Shown here: piece after piece, positions 1 through 9,600 of the stretch
Numbering within the stretch: the stretch's first letter is position 1
Layout of the letters: every line of letters starts with the position of its first letter
The notes under the pieces: model-generated
Database searches by the model: none
What the model was told of the DNA's origin: nothing
What the model saw: the letters and a program-made list of their open reading frames with translations, nothing else
Program-made: the position numbers and the translations under genes
Assembly: GCA_964423205.1 (NCBI GenBank)
Contig: CAYRDX010000010.1
Location: forward strand, 19,513 to 83,512
Direction: 5' to 3'
Source of the DNA: UBA6168 sp964423205
Lineage (GTDB): Bacteria > Bacteroidota > Bacteroidia > Chitinophagales > Saprospiraceae
DNA length: 64,000 nucleotides

Positions 1-2
1 AT

Positions 3-791
3 GCCATGAGATATTGGGTGTACGAAGCCAATGTGGACGGTTTCCGCTGCGATTATGCAGATGGGGTTCCTTTTGATTTCTGGAGAACGGCATGGCAAAC
101 GCTGGATACCATTCCAAACAGGAAATTCATCTACTTTGCCGAAGGAACCCGAAATGACCATTTTACGGCTGGTTTCCAACTCAATTTTGGATGGCAGTTT
201 TATGGTGCTGTTAAGGAGGTTTTCAAAGGTCAGCCGGTAAGCAGATTGCTCACGGCTCATCAAAATGAGTACAGTTCATTGCCGGCCGGCAAACATTGGG
301 TGCGCTTTACTACAAACCACGATGAATCGGCATGGGATGCTACACCCATCAGTCTGTTCAACGGCATCGACGGGGCATTGGCAGCATCGGTGGTGACCAT
401 ATTTTATGGTGGCGTTCCGCTCATATATGGTTCTCAGGAAGTCGGTACGGCGAACAAGGTACCCTTCTTTTCAAAATCCACCATCAACTGGAACGCCAAC
501 CCAACCATGCTGGAAACTTACAAAGGAATACTTCAGTTTTATGCCAGATCTGAGACGGCGCGCAGGGGTATGAACTCGGTCTATCCCCATAACGATGTGG
601 CTTGTTTCAAAAAGTCTTACAACGGCAAAGAAATACTGATTATCGCCAACCTGAGAAACGCAAACATCAATTTTTCCGTTCCGGCGGGATTAACGAACAG
701 CACCTGGAAAGATGTGATGGCAACCGGCAATGTTACCCTGCAGACTCAACTGGCATTGAAACCATATCAATATTTTATCCTGGAACAGTAA
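3..791 (+). CDS. GH13 alpha-amylase family glycosidase, C-terminal part (5' end outside window)
   Basis: The reading frame is open at the left edge, so this is the end of a longer gene. Counting from the first Met at position 6, the GH13 landmarks are present in order: GFRCD near residues 12-16 (nucleophile Asp16), FAEG near 44-47 (acid/base Glu46) and TNHD near 103-106 (transition-state Asp). After the barrel come about 90 residues of a beta-rich C-terminal domain, ending in PYQYFILEQ. GH13 enzymes hydrolyse or transfer alpha-glucosidic bonds in starch, glycogen or maltodextrin. The exact specificity cannot be read from this part, and secretion cannot be judged without the N-terminus. A glycogen branching enzyme (glgB) lies elsewhere in the window but is not linked to it. 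Confidence 0.9.
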   Translation, partial: AMRYWVYEANVDGFRCDYADGVPFDFWRTAWQTLDTIPNRKFIYFAEGTRNDHFTAGFQLNFGWQFYGAVKEVFKGQPVSRLLTAHQNEYSSLPAGKHWVRFTTNHDESAWDATPISLFNGIDGALAASVVTIFYGGVPLIYGSQEVGTANKVPFFSKSTINWNANPTMLETYKGILQFYARSETARRGMNSVYPHNDVACFKKSYNGKEILIIANLRNANINFSVPAGLTNSTWKDVMATGNVTLQTQLALKPYQYFILEQ

Positions 792-972
792 CTAAAATCG
801 GTCAGCGGATTTATTTTTTGGAACTACTTTTAAACAACTATGACAGATAAATACTTTTAGCCCGATTCGGAACAAACATTTCTCTAATGTTTCATACATT
901 GGCTGAAAATTGCGGTAGATATTTGGCAATCAAGTCAATCCATTATTCATCGTTCATTATAAATCTTCAATC

Positions 973-1458
973 ATGGGACGTCTATACTACGAACAAGCTT
1001 CCGCTCCAGTAAGAGAAGTGGACACTGAAGAACTGGAAGTAAACCTTCCTGAAAGAACACCTGAAGTGAAGACACCTGAGGCTGGCGGTGAAATGCGTAG
1101 CAGCAGCATCAACAGCCACCTTGAGAAAGTGGCTTCTCTTATTCCGGGTGAAGTCATTGCTGCTTATCTGGCCATGTTTGGGCTGGTTCCGATGGTAAAA
1201 AATGAGGCCATGCATACTGGTGTATTTTGGGCTATTTTCGGACTATGCCTGGTGGCAACACCGATTTACCTCAATACACAAGCTGAAAAAAACAAACCAA
1301 AAAGAAATCACCTGATCGTTTCAACCCTGGCTTTTTTAGTTTGGGCTTATGCGACAACCGGCAGTACCCTGATACCTGACTTTCACGATGTGGCCATTAG
1401 TTCAATAGCATTGATTGCATTCAGTATGTTCAGTGCTGTCGTGCCCATGGATAAATAG
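973..1458 (+). CDS. hypothetical four-helix membrane protein
   Basis: This 161-residue protein is not assigned to a named family. Residues 1-50 are hydrophilic and rich in Glu and Pro (possibly a disordered cytoplasmic tail). About four hydrophobic segments follow, near residues 56-75, 82-100, 113-130 and 139-157. The phrase LEKVASLIPGEVIAAYLA at the start of the first segment looks like a conserved motif. The ATG is followed at once by good coding sequence. It stands alone, 181 bp after the amylase and 96 bp before a lipoprotein gene. A TAAATACTTTTA stretch about 120 bp upstream resembles a Bacteroidota -7 box, but weakly. No function is proposed. Confidence 0.75.
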   Translation: MGRLYYEQASAPVREVDTEELEVNLPERTPEVKTPEAGGEMRSSSINSHLEKVASLIPGEVIAAYLAMFGLVPMVKNEAMHTGVFWAIFGLCLVATPIYLNTQAEKNKPKRNHLIVSTLAFLVWAYATTGSTLIPDFHDVAISSIALIAFSMFSAVVPMDK

Positions 1459-1554
1459 ACACAACTTGTTTATATTCGCACGCTTTTCCTGACCAAATTC
1501 CTGACCATTGAAATTCGCGTTGATACTTTTTATTCATCATTAAACAACACCTCG

Positions 1555-1980
1555 ATGAAGACAATTAACCTGTTTTTTACTTTTAGTTTGCTCATTCTGC
1601 CATTCACAGGATGCAATGAGCGTTCTACCGATCATCAGGACAACTCTGATACTGTGCTTGCAGATGACGCAGCAACGGATGAAGTGCTAACCCTAAAAGC
1701 CAAGTTTGTCGACTTTACGCTGGGGGATGCTGAACATTATTCCTTTGAAGACGAAAACGGAAAAACCTGGGATTTTGGTGGTTGTGAAGACACCTCCGTT
1801 CAGTTTGCAGAAGAACTTCCGGCCGAGCAGGCCAATGAAAGCAATCAGGGCTGGGCAGCCAACAAACAATTGCAAAACCAATGGTTTGAGCTAAAATATG
1901 TTATCAGACAGCAACCCTTGTACATTGACGGCCCTGTTGGAGAGGTAGCAGTCATTCTTGAGGCGAGGATGGTGCAATAA
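1555..1980 (+). CDS. hypothetical lipoprotein
   Basis: The first 20 residues form a lipoprotein signal peptide ending in PFTGC, so Cys20 should be lipidated after signal peptidase II cleavage. A short acidic linker follows. The mature part of about 100 residues includes FEDENGKTWDFGG and ends in a beta-rich segment (GPVGEVAVILEARMVQ). I do not recognise the family. It probably sits in the outer or inner membrane facing the periplasm. The stop codon runs straight into an A/G-rich heptamer-like repeat. Confidence 0.75.
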   Translation: MKTINLFFTFSLLILPFTGCNERSTDHQDNSDTVLADDAATDEVLTLKAKFVDFTLGDAEHYSFEDENGKTWDFGGCEDTSVQFAEELPAEQANESNQGWAANKQLQNQWFELKYVIRQQPLYIDGPVGEVAVILEARMVQ

Positions 1981-2100
1981 TAAAAAGGAAAAAGGAAAAA
2001 GGACCCCGAGTACTCGGGGGGAAATTGGAAAATAACCAAGCCCCAGCAACCAACTGCCAACCGCCAACCCCGAAGGGGCAAGCAGCCAACCGCCAACAGC
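1981..2100. repeat. degenerate 7-bp repeats with GC-rich palindromes
   Basis: Right after the preceding stop codon come (AAAAAGG)n units, then the perfect 16-bp palindrome CCCCGAGTACTCGGGG at 2004-2019, then CCAACTG/CCAACCG/CCAACAG heptamers holding the hairpin CCCCGAAGGGG followed by CAAGCAGCC. The same modules recur across the window, near 24172, 25671, 48371 and 50333. Confidence 0.8.
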
Positions 2101-2158
2101 CAACTGATTTTCAAGTGGTTAAGAAAACAATTTGGCTACATTATTTTTGACACATTAC
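2101..2158 (+). repeat. 58-bp dispersed repeat, copy A
   Basis: About 90% identical to 18669-18726, and the same length (58 bp). Both copies begin with CAACTGATTTTCAA and end with CTCATTAC or CACATTAC. Each directly follows a short-unit repeat tract. It contains TATTTTTG, which fits the Bacteroidota -7 consensus TANNTTTG, so it may carry a promoter. That is inference; no good -33 element is visible at the right spacing. Confidence 0.65.
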
Positions 2159-2214
2159 ATTATGGGAGTTGCCTTGGCGAGCTATACTTTTCATTTTCAA
2201 AATTCTAAAGCGAA

Positions 2215-2394
2215 ATGCCCGAACCATTCAAAAACCTAATCAGCGAAGATTTCTTCAAACGGCTAACTACCGCACTGGTCAAATCGAAGCTGGATTTTGA
2301 TACAAAATCTTTTTTGGTCGGCATTTATGATGAGGCTTGGGAAAACCGGGAATTGAAGGATAGGTTAAGACATGTCACTTTGATGCATCGATAA
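2215..2394 (+). pseudogene. N-terminal remnant of an AlkC-like DNA alkylation repair protein
   Basis: A 59-codon frame starts with MPEPFKNLI and ends RHVTLMHR. This looks like the first helices of AlkC-type HEAT-like DNA alkylation repair proteins, where a run such as LKDRLRHVTL leads into a much longer repeat array (the family is usually well above 200 residues). Here the frame stops after that point and nothing downstream continues it before the next gene at 2524. I read it as a gene fragment left by a deletion. A real short protein cannot be excluded. The family call is from memory of the motif and was not searched. Confidence 0.6.
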
Positions 2395-2523
2395 ACACAA
2401 TTTTGAACTCACAACATAGTTTTCCGGGTTAATAATCTTTTCGCACTCCAAATATTTGAAATTAAGCGTTTTAAGAACAAATTGCAGAGATATCTTTTAA
2501 GTGTTCACCTCTAATATTGAATT

Positions 2524-3045
2524 ATGATAAGAAGATCACTACTTCCCGTGGTCGTATTTGCCTCATTTTTTTGGGGTTGCGACCTGTTCGACGACTCTCC
2601 CTGCGGTCCAAAAGAGACATACGACCTTTACCTTCTGGGAACTTCCATTGCTGACAGCACATCCGGTGTTTTCAGTTCCTATACACAAGGAGGTACGCGT
2701 GTCTTTCAATGGAGTCAGATTGTTGAAAATGTCTGTGCCCAGGAACATGTTAAAATGGAGTGCCGTGTTGCACTTCTTGATGAAAGCACAACCGGTATCA
2801 GTGCTAGGGGCCGCGCAGATTGGTCATTTTTATTCGAAAAGAATATTACCATGACCAAAAGCGGTTCAGATATTAAAGGTAACGGCGAAATTGGCCTTAA
2901 GCAGGTTTTCGGTGAAGACCCGGCTTGGTTTATTCCCGTTCTCGAAGTTTATTTCCCTACCAAAGGCAGTTATAACGCAGATAAGGCATTTCTCCTTAAT
3001 AATGTCATTTCTGTTGAAATGATGGCAAAGTACCGAAAACACTAA
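2524..3045 (+). CDS. hypothetical lipoprotein
   Basis: This 173-residue protein starts with a lipoprotein signal peptide (MIRRSLLPVVVFASFFWGC, lipid Cys19). The +2 residue is Asp; in E. coli that would favour inner-membrane retention, but the rule is not reliable in Bacteroidota. The mature part looks all-beta, with SGVFSSYTQGGTRVFQWSQ in the first half and an aromatic-rich end (DPAWFIPVLEVYFPTKG). No family is recognised. It has its own spacing on both sides (129 bp before, 622 bp after), so it is probably a single-gene unit. Confidence 0.75.
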   Translation: MIRRSLLPVVVFASFFWGCDLFDDSPCGPKETYDLYLLGTSIADSTSGVFSSYTQGGTRVFQWSQIVENVCAQEHVKMECRVALLDESTTGISARGRADWSFLFEKNITMTKSGSDIKGNGEIGLKQVFGEDPAWFIPVLEVYFPTKGSYNADKAFLLNNVISVEMMAKYRKH

Positions 3046-3667
3046 GATTGAAACTTCCTGGCCTGTAAAACCTGTTTATCTACATCGAAGTCAAGTTGGA
3101 AATGTGGTATCTTTTAAACCGCTGAAACGTGTACCGCACAGTTCAGGATAATTTGTTTTGGGCATTGCCACACCTCAAGTATCAGATTCTCTGAACCCTG
3201 GTAAATTTTATTCTCCCCGGAAGGATAATAATCCAGTAAAAGCAAAATCCATTAAATCCAGTCAGTAGGTCTCTTACCTAAATGGGTACTCTGTCAATAT
3301 TCCATTATTACAATCACCCTTTCATTTTAATATCTATGATAGTCACCCACACTTAGAGCTTGTTTGGAATTTGGTCACTTGGCTCAAAACGACCCTTTTT
3401 CGCCACTTTTTCAGCTTTTTTCAGTCAAGTAGTCCCGCTATTCTCCTTCAAAAAGCCAAAAAATTGACGAAAAATTTCTCGTTTTTAACTCAAGCACTAA
3501 ATCCCAAACAAGCTCTTAGAATTGACCGATCCAAATCACCCTATTGAGTACTTACCGTCCAATCCTTGCACCTATAAATTTGTCGCGTGAGTTGAAGTCA
3601 TGATTGATGTCACTTACTAGTTAACCAGATACTTAAAAAATTCTTTTATCAAACAATCCTCTCCATT
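3046..3667. other. 622-bp gene-poor region holding a MITE
   Basis: No convincing gene is present. The middle is taken by the 160-bp element at 3356-3515. The left part (3046-3352) has short broken frames, and nothing recognisable could be rebuilt from them. The right part leads into the secreted protease-like gene at 3668. Confidence 0.6.
3356..3515. mobile_element. 160-bp MITE, copy 1, TTA target duplication
   Basis: It starts GAGCTTGTTTGGAATTTGG and ends CTAAATCCCAAACAAGCTC, giving inverted ends of about 19 bp with two mismatches. TTA flanks both ends (3353-3355 and 3516-3518). I can see no difference from the copy at 29083-29242. It has no coding capacity. The ends and 3-bp TNA duplication suggest mobilisation by an IS5-family transposase encoded elsewhere; that assignment is inference. 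Confidence 0.9.
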
Positions 3668-4873
3668 ATGACAAAGCAATTAATCAAACTGACTTTATTG
3701 TTCATTCTAATCGCTCCAATCTACAAAGCAAATGCACAGCTCAATCCCGGTGCAGTCAAAGCAGCAAAGACAGCCCCGGTAAAGGCTCCTGCAGTTTCAA
3801 TTACTACAGCTGTAAAATCCCAATTCAACCCGGCGCAACACGGATTCAAGTTTGTTAACACACTTGCTACAGAAATGCAAATTGTCGGTTTAAATGGACC
3901 AAGAATTAATGGTTATTGCAGCGGTATGGTGTATGCCGCATTAGATTATTACAACCGTGGATTGGCCATACCTGCTCAGAACTTTCCCCCAACCACTGGC
4001 AGTACATTACAACGATACATACACGACCGGCAGATACAATGCTGGACAGGCACATTGGACAATTGGTCGGAACTTTTCTTTAATCCTTTTGGATGGCGGA
4101 CAAATGAGTTCTTCAACTGGGGCTTGCAAGGTTCCAATGGTGGGCAACTTCAAAACCTCAAAGCATCTATTGATGCCGGCAAACCTATCCCACTCGGACT
4201 GTTTAAAGCAGGTGATGGTGGCGTCGGGCCACATCATTGCGTTTTAGCCATAGGCTATGATTTGGGACGATACAAAGGTGACCTTGGTCAATATAAAGAA
4301 GATGTCAAGATTTTCGTTTACGACCCCAATTACCCCAACCAAACGATGACATTGCGGCCCAATCCGGCTTCTACAAACTTTTCATATGCTGAAGCACCTC
4401 ATAACTCCTGGATGACCTATTTTGCAGATAAGGATTACAATTTTGCAAGCCCACCGAACATCCCAACCACCATAATGCCTGCAGATGGAATGGTACGCAA
4501 GCTTCTAATTGATTTTTGCACAGGCGGTGACGACCTCAGAGGAGGAAACGATAATGTAGATGTTCATGTCAATTACACCGATGGCACAACGGATGTATAT
4601 GCTTGTGTCAATAACCGGCAACGATGGATCGGTAATAATATGGAAGTTGTAGAAATAGCCTTGCGCAGGCCTACGCAATGTCGTAACCTCAAATCCGTAA
4701 CGCTCAAGACAACATTTGGCGGTGGTATTTCAGGAGATAACTGGAACCTGGATATGCTTGTTATAACGGCAGTGGAAGGAAATTCGGAGGCTCGGGTTTA
4801 TGAAAAATGGGGAAGGCCGCTTGTCAGATTTGACGGAAACAACCATCCCTTTGTTGCAACATTTTCCAGATAA
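3668..4873 (+). CDS. secreted papain/C39-like cysteine protease-type protein with C-terminal beta domain
   Basis: A Sec signal peptide (about residues 1-23, ending KANA) is followed by an Ala/Pro/Lys-rich linker. The middle domain has a layout typical of C39/papain-like folds: NGYCSGM (Cys84), GPHHCVLAIGYD (His190) and VYDPNYP (Asp219). This points to a thiol hydrolase or a related transglutaminase-like enzyme, but the substrate is unknown. From about residue 278 there is a separate domain beginning CTGGDDLRGGN and containing DNWNLDMLVI. The same domain occurs twice in the protein at 10771-11655. It faintly resembles PLAT/LH2 beta-sandwiches (inference). Two more secreted-protein genes follow closely (21-bp and 35-bp gaps), suggesting one operon. 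Confidence 0.8.
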   Translation: MTKQLIKLTLLFILIAPIYKANAQLNPGAVKAAKTAPVKAPAVSITTAVKSQFNPAQHGFKFVNTLATEMQIVGLNGPRINGYCSGMVYAALDYYNRGLAIPAQNFPPTTGSTLQRYIHDRQIQCWTGTLDNWSELFFNPFGWRTNEFFNWGLQGSNGGQLQNLKASIDAGKPIPLGLFKAGDGGVGPHHCVLAIGYDLGRYKGDLGQYKEDVKIFVYDPNYPNQTMTLRPNPASTNFSYAEAPHNSWMTYFADKDYNFASPPNIPTTIMPADGMVRKLLIDFCTGGDDLRGGNDNVDVHVNYTDGTTDVYACVNNRQRWIGNNMEVVEIALRRPTQCRNLKSVTLKTTFGGGISGDNWNLDMLVITAVEGNSEARVYEKWGRPLVRFDGNNHPFVATFSR

Positions 4874-4894
4874 ACCCTCATAAAAAAGCACAGC

Positions 4895-5848
4895 ATGAAA
4901 GCCATTATCCTTTCAATAATCTTGTCCATACCGATTGTAGTATGTTCTCAAAATACGCCGGGTACGATAGGCAAAGTGACCACCACTGCGGAACAAAAAA
5001 CGTCCCAGGCTCTCCAAGCATCGCAGGCCTCCGCAGCCCAGTTAAAAATGGCAATCGAGAATATTAAGGGCATAACAAAGGTATTTGAGCCAATATTCGG
5101 TTTGCATAAAAAAAAGCAGGAAAGTGCGGATTATATACCACAGGAGTCAATTCCGGTTGTTGATACCACTGTGGCAACTTTGCCACAACAGCCTCAGGAA
5201 GAAGTTACCATTCCTTCAGAGCCGCCCCAGGTTTTTATTCCTGAAAGTTCTTTGTATAACGCGGATGGTACAGCTAACTGGGGTTCGCAGAATCACACTG
5301 AATACGGTTCCTACCTAGATGTCATGAAAGGTAGCATCCTGGATGATATTTCGGTGGTTATGGAGACGGCTTCTGTGGATTTGATTTTTACAGCAACTAA
5401 TCATTTTGGCAACAGCCCTGCATATGCCTTCCTTACTCCTGCTTATGTCAAAAATGATTTTTTTGCGAATTACTATTTCAGGGGACCTAAGTACAAGGAT
5501 GCCAATGTGCCACCCATGTCCTGGGATAATGTGAACGAAAGTGAAGTGGCAATGACCACACTTACAGAAGCACATTTCAACCGGATTCAGACAAATGATC
5601 AGCTAACGTCATTTGTTAAACAGATCCGGGGTTTTCAGGACCATATAGAAAGTCGCACAAAACTCACAGGTAAGGTCATCGCCGTGAAAACCGAAATGGC
5701 AAACCGAACTTGTTATGGAATAATTCTCATTTTGGAACATTATGGCACTACAGGCGCCAATGGTTTCCTGAAGGTGAAGATTAAAGTAACGGGTTTCGAT
5801 TACAATCAGGATGGCAATCCAGATGCAGAAGTTTATCAGTCTTATTAA
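4895..5848 (+). CDS. hypothetical secreted protein
   Basis: The 317-residue product has a signal peptide of about 18 residues (ending VVCSQ), then a Thr/Gln/Ala-rich helical stretch (residues 25-65), a Pro-rich linker near 85-115 and a globular C-terminal domain of about 200 residues. That domain includes SASVDLIFTATNHFGNS-like hydrophobic beta sequence and ends with a Ca-site-like loop (FDYNQDGNPDAE). No family is recognised. It lies 21 bp after the protease-like gene and 35 bp before another secreted protein, so the three are probably co-transcribed and exported together. Confidence 0.75.
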   Translation: MKAIILSIILSIPIVVCSQNTPGTIGKVTTTAEQKTSQALQASQASAAQLKMAIENIKGITKVFEPIFGLHKKKQESADYIPQESIPVVDTTVATLPQQPQEEVTIPSEPPQVFIPESSLYNADGTANWGSQNHTEYGSYLDVMKGSILDDISVVMETASVDLIFTATNHFGNSPAYAFLTPAYVKNDFFANYYFRGPKYKDANVPPMSWDNVNESEVAMTTLTEAHFNRIQTNDQLTSFVKQIRGFQDHIESRTKLTGKVIAVKTEMANRTCYGIILILEHYGTTGANGFLKVKIKVTGFDYNQDGNPDAEVYQSY

Positions 5849-5883
5849 CACATAAAGATATTGTTCTTAAAAAATCTCCATTC

Positions 5884-6384
5884 ATGAAGAATTTCATTTT
5901 AGTAGTGCTTATAGCAACCGTAAACTGTATGAACGGTTTTTCACAATCGGGAAAAACACCTGTTAATACAGCTGCGCCCAATAACCGCCAGTTTACCAAA
6001 TTGGAAGTAGACCTGGCAGTCGAATCAATAAATTTTGCAACAATTAAGAAGTCAACAGGCGATGTGCTTAGGGTAACCATCGTGCTGAAAAATGCGGGTG
6101 GATTAAATTATGTAAGTAACCCAAACCAACAAAATCTGCAGCTTTTCGAAGAACTGACGCCAGATAAACCAATACAGGTGAAAGTTTTTCCTTTTCAAAA
6201 CGTCAATGCTGGCGCAAGCATGCAATTCATATTTGAAACACCAGCTAAGAAACCCGGTAAAGAGTTTTTGCCTAATTACAGAGCAGTCATTGTGTTTGAG
6301 CCAGACATCCGTTCCGATAACAATACCCAAAATGATGACAATAGGGCGGCCAACAATTCGCTGCAAAGAAACCCGCGTGGATGA
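5884..6384 (+). CDS. hypothetical secreted beta-sandwich protein (CARDB-like)
   Basis: This 166-residue protein has an N-terminal signal peptide (MKNFILVVLIATVNCMNGFSQ). The body reads like an Ig-like or CARDB-type adhesion module: VLRVTIVLKNAGGLNYVSN is followed by NVNAGASMQFIFETP, a pattern typical of beta-sandwich domains that discuss an unpaired strand and a long loop. The C-terminus is a polar tail rich in Asn and Asp. It is the last gene of a three-gene run of secreted products (3668-6384). A 9-bp-stem palindrome lies 33 bp after the stop codon. The domain call is inference from pattern only. Confidence 0.7.
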   Translation: MKNFILVVLIATVNCMNGFSQSGKTPVNTAAPNNRQFTKLEVDLAVESINFATIKKSTGDVLRVTIVLKNAGGLNYVSNPNQQNLQLFEELTPDKPIQVKVFPFQNVNAGASMQFIFETPAKKPGKEFLPNYRAVIVFEPDIRSDNNTQNDDNRAANNSLQRNPRG

Positions 6385-6688
6385 CACTAATGCGACAACA
6401 CAATGATAGTCCGTTTCATGAATTCAGTTTTTGAATTCATTCAGGATGACTTTTGGGCTGGGGTTAACGTCTGAACCAGGTAAAGGAGAATTAATTGGAA
6501 AGAATTTCCTGAAATTATTCTGCTCTAAAATCCATACAATCCAAAAATTTTCACACCTCGAATCTATCCTTAATTTAAATTTACGCATAAAACTCGTTTG
6601 AGCCCTTCTGAATATTGCCAAATAGGCTGTAACAACTGTACCCTGCCAAATAGATAAGCTGAATTTACTGTTATTCCCTAATAGTTTT
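6385..6688. other. 304-bp spacer upstream of the sensor kinase gene
   Basis: No gene seen. It holds the short inverted repeat ATGAATTCA-GTTTT-TGAATTCAT at 6418-6440, which could end transcription of the upstream operon although no T-run follows. The remainder is AT-rich and should include the promoter of the kinase gene; I cannot place it with confidence. Confidence 0.45.
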
Positions 6689-9600
6689 ATGCAGTTTCGA
6701 CTAACGGCAAAAATCTTGCTTGTATTCATTTTCCATCTCGTGCTGCTTCAGCCAAGATCTCAAGGCCAGGAGCGGATGGGGTCATTCATGGCTTTTTCCT
6801 GGCGTTTAGGGTTGTCGGCCGGGTTGAATACCTATGTATGCGAATCGAGCGATGGGTATCTTTGGATAGCTACCGGTATTGGGCTAATAAAGTTTGATGG
6901 TCGAAATTACCATAGCATTGTTGCAGGCCCGGGTAGCATCCCCGATAATCTTATTACTTCAATTGCGTCAGCGGCAAATGGCAAAAGTGTCTGGATAGGG
7001 ACATTACGTCATGGCGTGGCACGTTATGATACAGAATCAAAAAAATTTCGGTCATATTCCAAACTTTGGAACTTCGAGAGTCATACACAGTCAGTTAACA
7101 AAATCTTGTGTTTTGAAAATGGCCAGGTCTGGCTTGGAACAGGTACACTGGGGCTTGGCCTTTTTGATCCTGAAAAAGATACCTTTCAGTTTTACTACCC
7201 CTATCCAATGATTATCTACAATAATGAACCCTCACAGAGTTTTGATATAACTGACATGGTTCAGGACCCAAAGGATCAAAGTAAAATTTGGGTATTGTGT
7301 AACAACGGCATTTACCTATTCGATACCAATGAGTGTGAATTTCATTCCTACCTTCCTGCTGGAAAAACCCAATATGCACTCATCAGTGTTGATCATGATA
7401 GAAAGGGAGGATTATGGATTGGCACCTGGGGCAACAGCATGTTTCATTTCGATATTAACTCACGTAAACTAACACAACTAAAGAATTTATCTTGCGACCT
7501 GCAGTTAGATGAAGGAATGCTGGCTTTGGATGTGATGCATATGAATGATAGCACAGTGCTATGGTCCTGTGCGCTAAGTGGATTATTTTGCTATAACCCA
7601 AAAACCCGGAGTTTCCGTAACCTGTCTCCAACAGGAGCTATACCCACGGAGAATGGGGAACCAATTGAATTCAATGCTATTTCGAGAACGAAAAATGCCG
7701 GGATTTTTATCGGCTCTAAAGGATATCTTTTTCAATACCACCCATACTTGATGCGCTTAGGGAAAACTATAGTTCCTGCACCCAAAAATCCATTTGATGA
7801 AATTTACACCGGTAAAGGTGTGTGGGACTCTTTAACAAAATCCTACCTCATACCGGCTGCTGGACCTGTCGCTTTACTTAGCATTACCAAAGATAAGCTC
7901 ACACCGGCCAGCATTTCGCTCGACGCAAAAGGCCTGAAAGAGTTATGTCAATTACAAGATGGCCGTATTCTGGCACTCGGATTCGAGGGCAAAGTCCACA
8001 TTTATGATTCTGAAAAAAGGAAGTTGAGTCCGGCAATTCTGCAAATAACTCCAGATTATTTTGGTCTTGAAATAAGGGTTGATGCAAAAGGTCTGTTATG
8101 GCTGCTAACCAGGCGCAACCTATTCCGGATCGATTCACGTAATGTTTCAACAATTGACAGTTTCAGTTTTCTAAGCTTTCACCCAAAAGTCGATAGGCCC
8201 TTTTCTACACTTTACCTTTATCACCTCGAAACTGACTCCAAAGGAAATGCCTGGGTTGGCAGCAATCAAGGTATATGGATGGCAAAACCCGGGGAAAAGC
8301 AGTTTACACTGTTTCATCCCAAAAATGGCAAAGGCGAATGGTTGAAAGACAGGCTGATAAAATCCATGGCCATTGACCCGAAAGACCGGCTTTGGGTTGG
8401 ATATAATGGCGATGGCATTGATATATTCGATACTAAAGAACTCAAGCCGATAAATTGGCCCCAAAGTTCCAACTTGCAGACATGGCAAGTGAATGACTTA
8501 GTGGCTACTGCATCGGGAAATATCCTTGCACCCACGACGGAAGGCCTACTCGCTGTAAACAGTAGCTCCTTAGACTGGCAAATCTTAGGAACTGAAGATG
8601 GTCTGAACAAACAGTTTATGGACCGCAGCATCTGGGTAGCTCCCGATGGCATGATATTCATCAATCATGGTACGAGATTGAACGCTTTTCCAGAAAGCGC
8701 ACTGCAAATCCAGCATAAAAAATTAAAGATCAACATAATTAGGGTTACTGTAAATAATGTTGAACAGGAACCTGTAATGTTTGAAAAAGCTGAAAGCTAT
8801 CTGGAGCTTCCTTACTATTCAAACAATATATCACTTTCTTTTGCAGCAATGCATTGGTTGTATCCATTCAAAACAAGCTACTCGTACAGATTAAGTACAG
8901 AACGTGATTCAGGTCATTGGAAAAACATAAGTGAACCAACAGTTCAATTGAACGCACTTCAGTCTGGCAATTATGTGATTGAATTAAAAGCAACAGGGGC
9001 GAGCTCTGTCCCGAGCCTTAATAAAAAGTTGTTTATAAGCATCATGCCTCCAATTTGGGAAAGGAGTTGGTTTTACCTATTGATTAGCTTGATCCTGATT
9101 CTTGCATTTTATTCTTTATATCGATTTAGGGTAAGCCAGTTATATCAGCAACTGTTGGTCAGGGATACAATTTCCAGAAATTTACACGATGACATCGGCT
9201 CTTCCTTGAGCAATATCCAGATTTTGACAGAACTTACACGGCAAAATCTGGCAAACAAAGAGAAAGCAAAAAGTTTTTTAAGTCGGGCAGCTGAGGATAT
9301 TAGTCGTATCAGTGAAGCACTAAGTGAGATCATTTGGAATGTGAACCCAAAATACGATGACCTTCAATATCTGTTTGCCAGAATGAAACGACATGCAGCA
9401 GAATCTTTTGAGGGAAAAGGAATTCAATATGAATTATTGATACCCGAAGAATCGCCAAAGTTTACTATGAGTATGGAACAGCGCAGAGACTTCTACCTGA
9501 TTTACAAGGAGTGCATTCATAACCTCATCAAATATTCCGGGACTGGATTTGCACAGGTTCACGTAAGTCTGGAGCACAAAAAGGTATCACTCGAAGTAAG

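Noticed and set aside
1845..2114. Minus-strand frames of 70-89 codons after the lipoprotein gene
   Set aside because: They translate CCAACNG repeats and the antisense of the lipoprotein gene.
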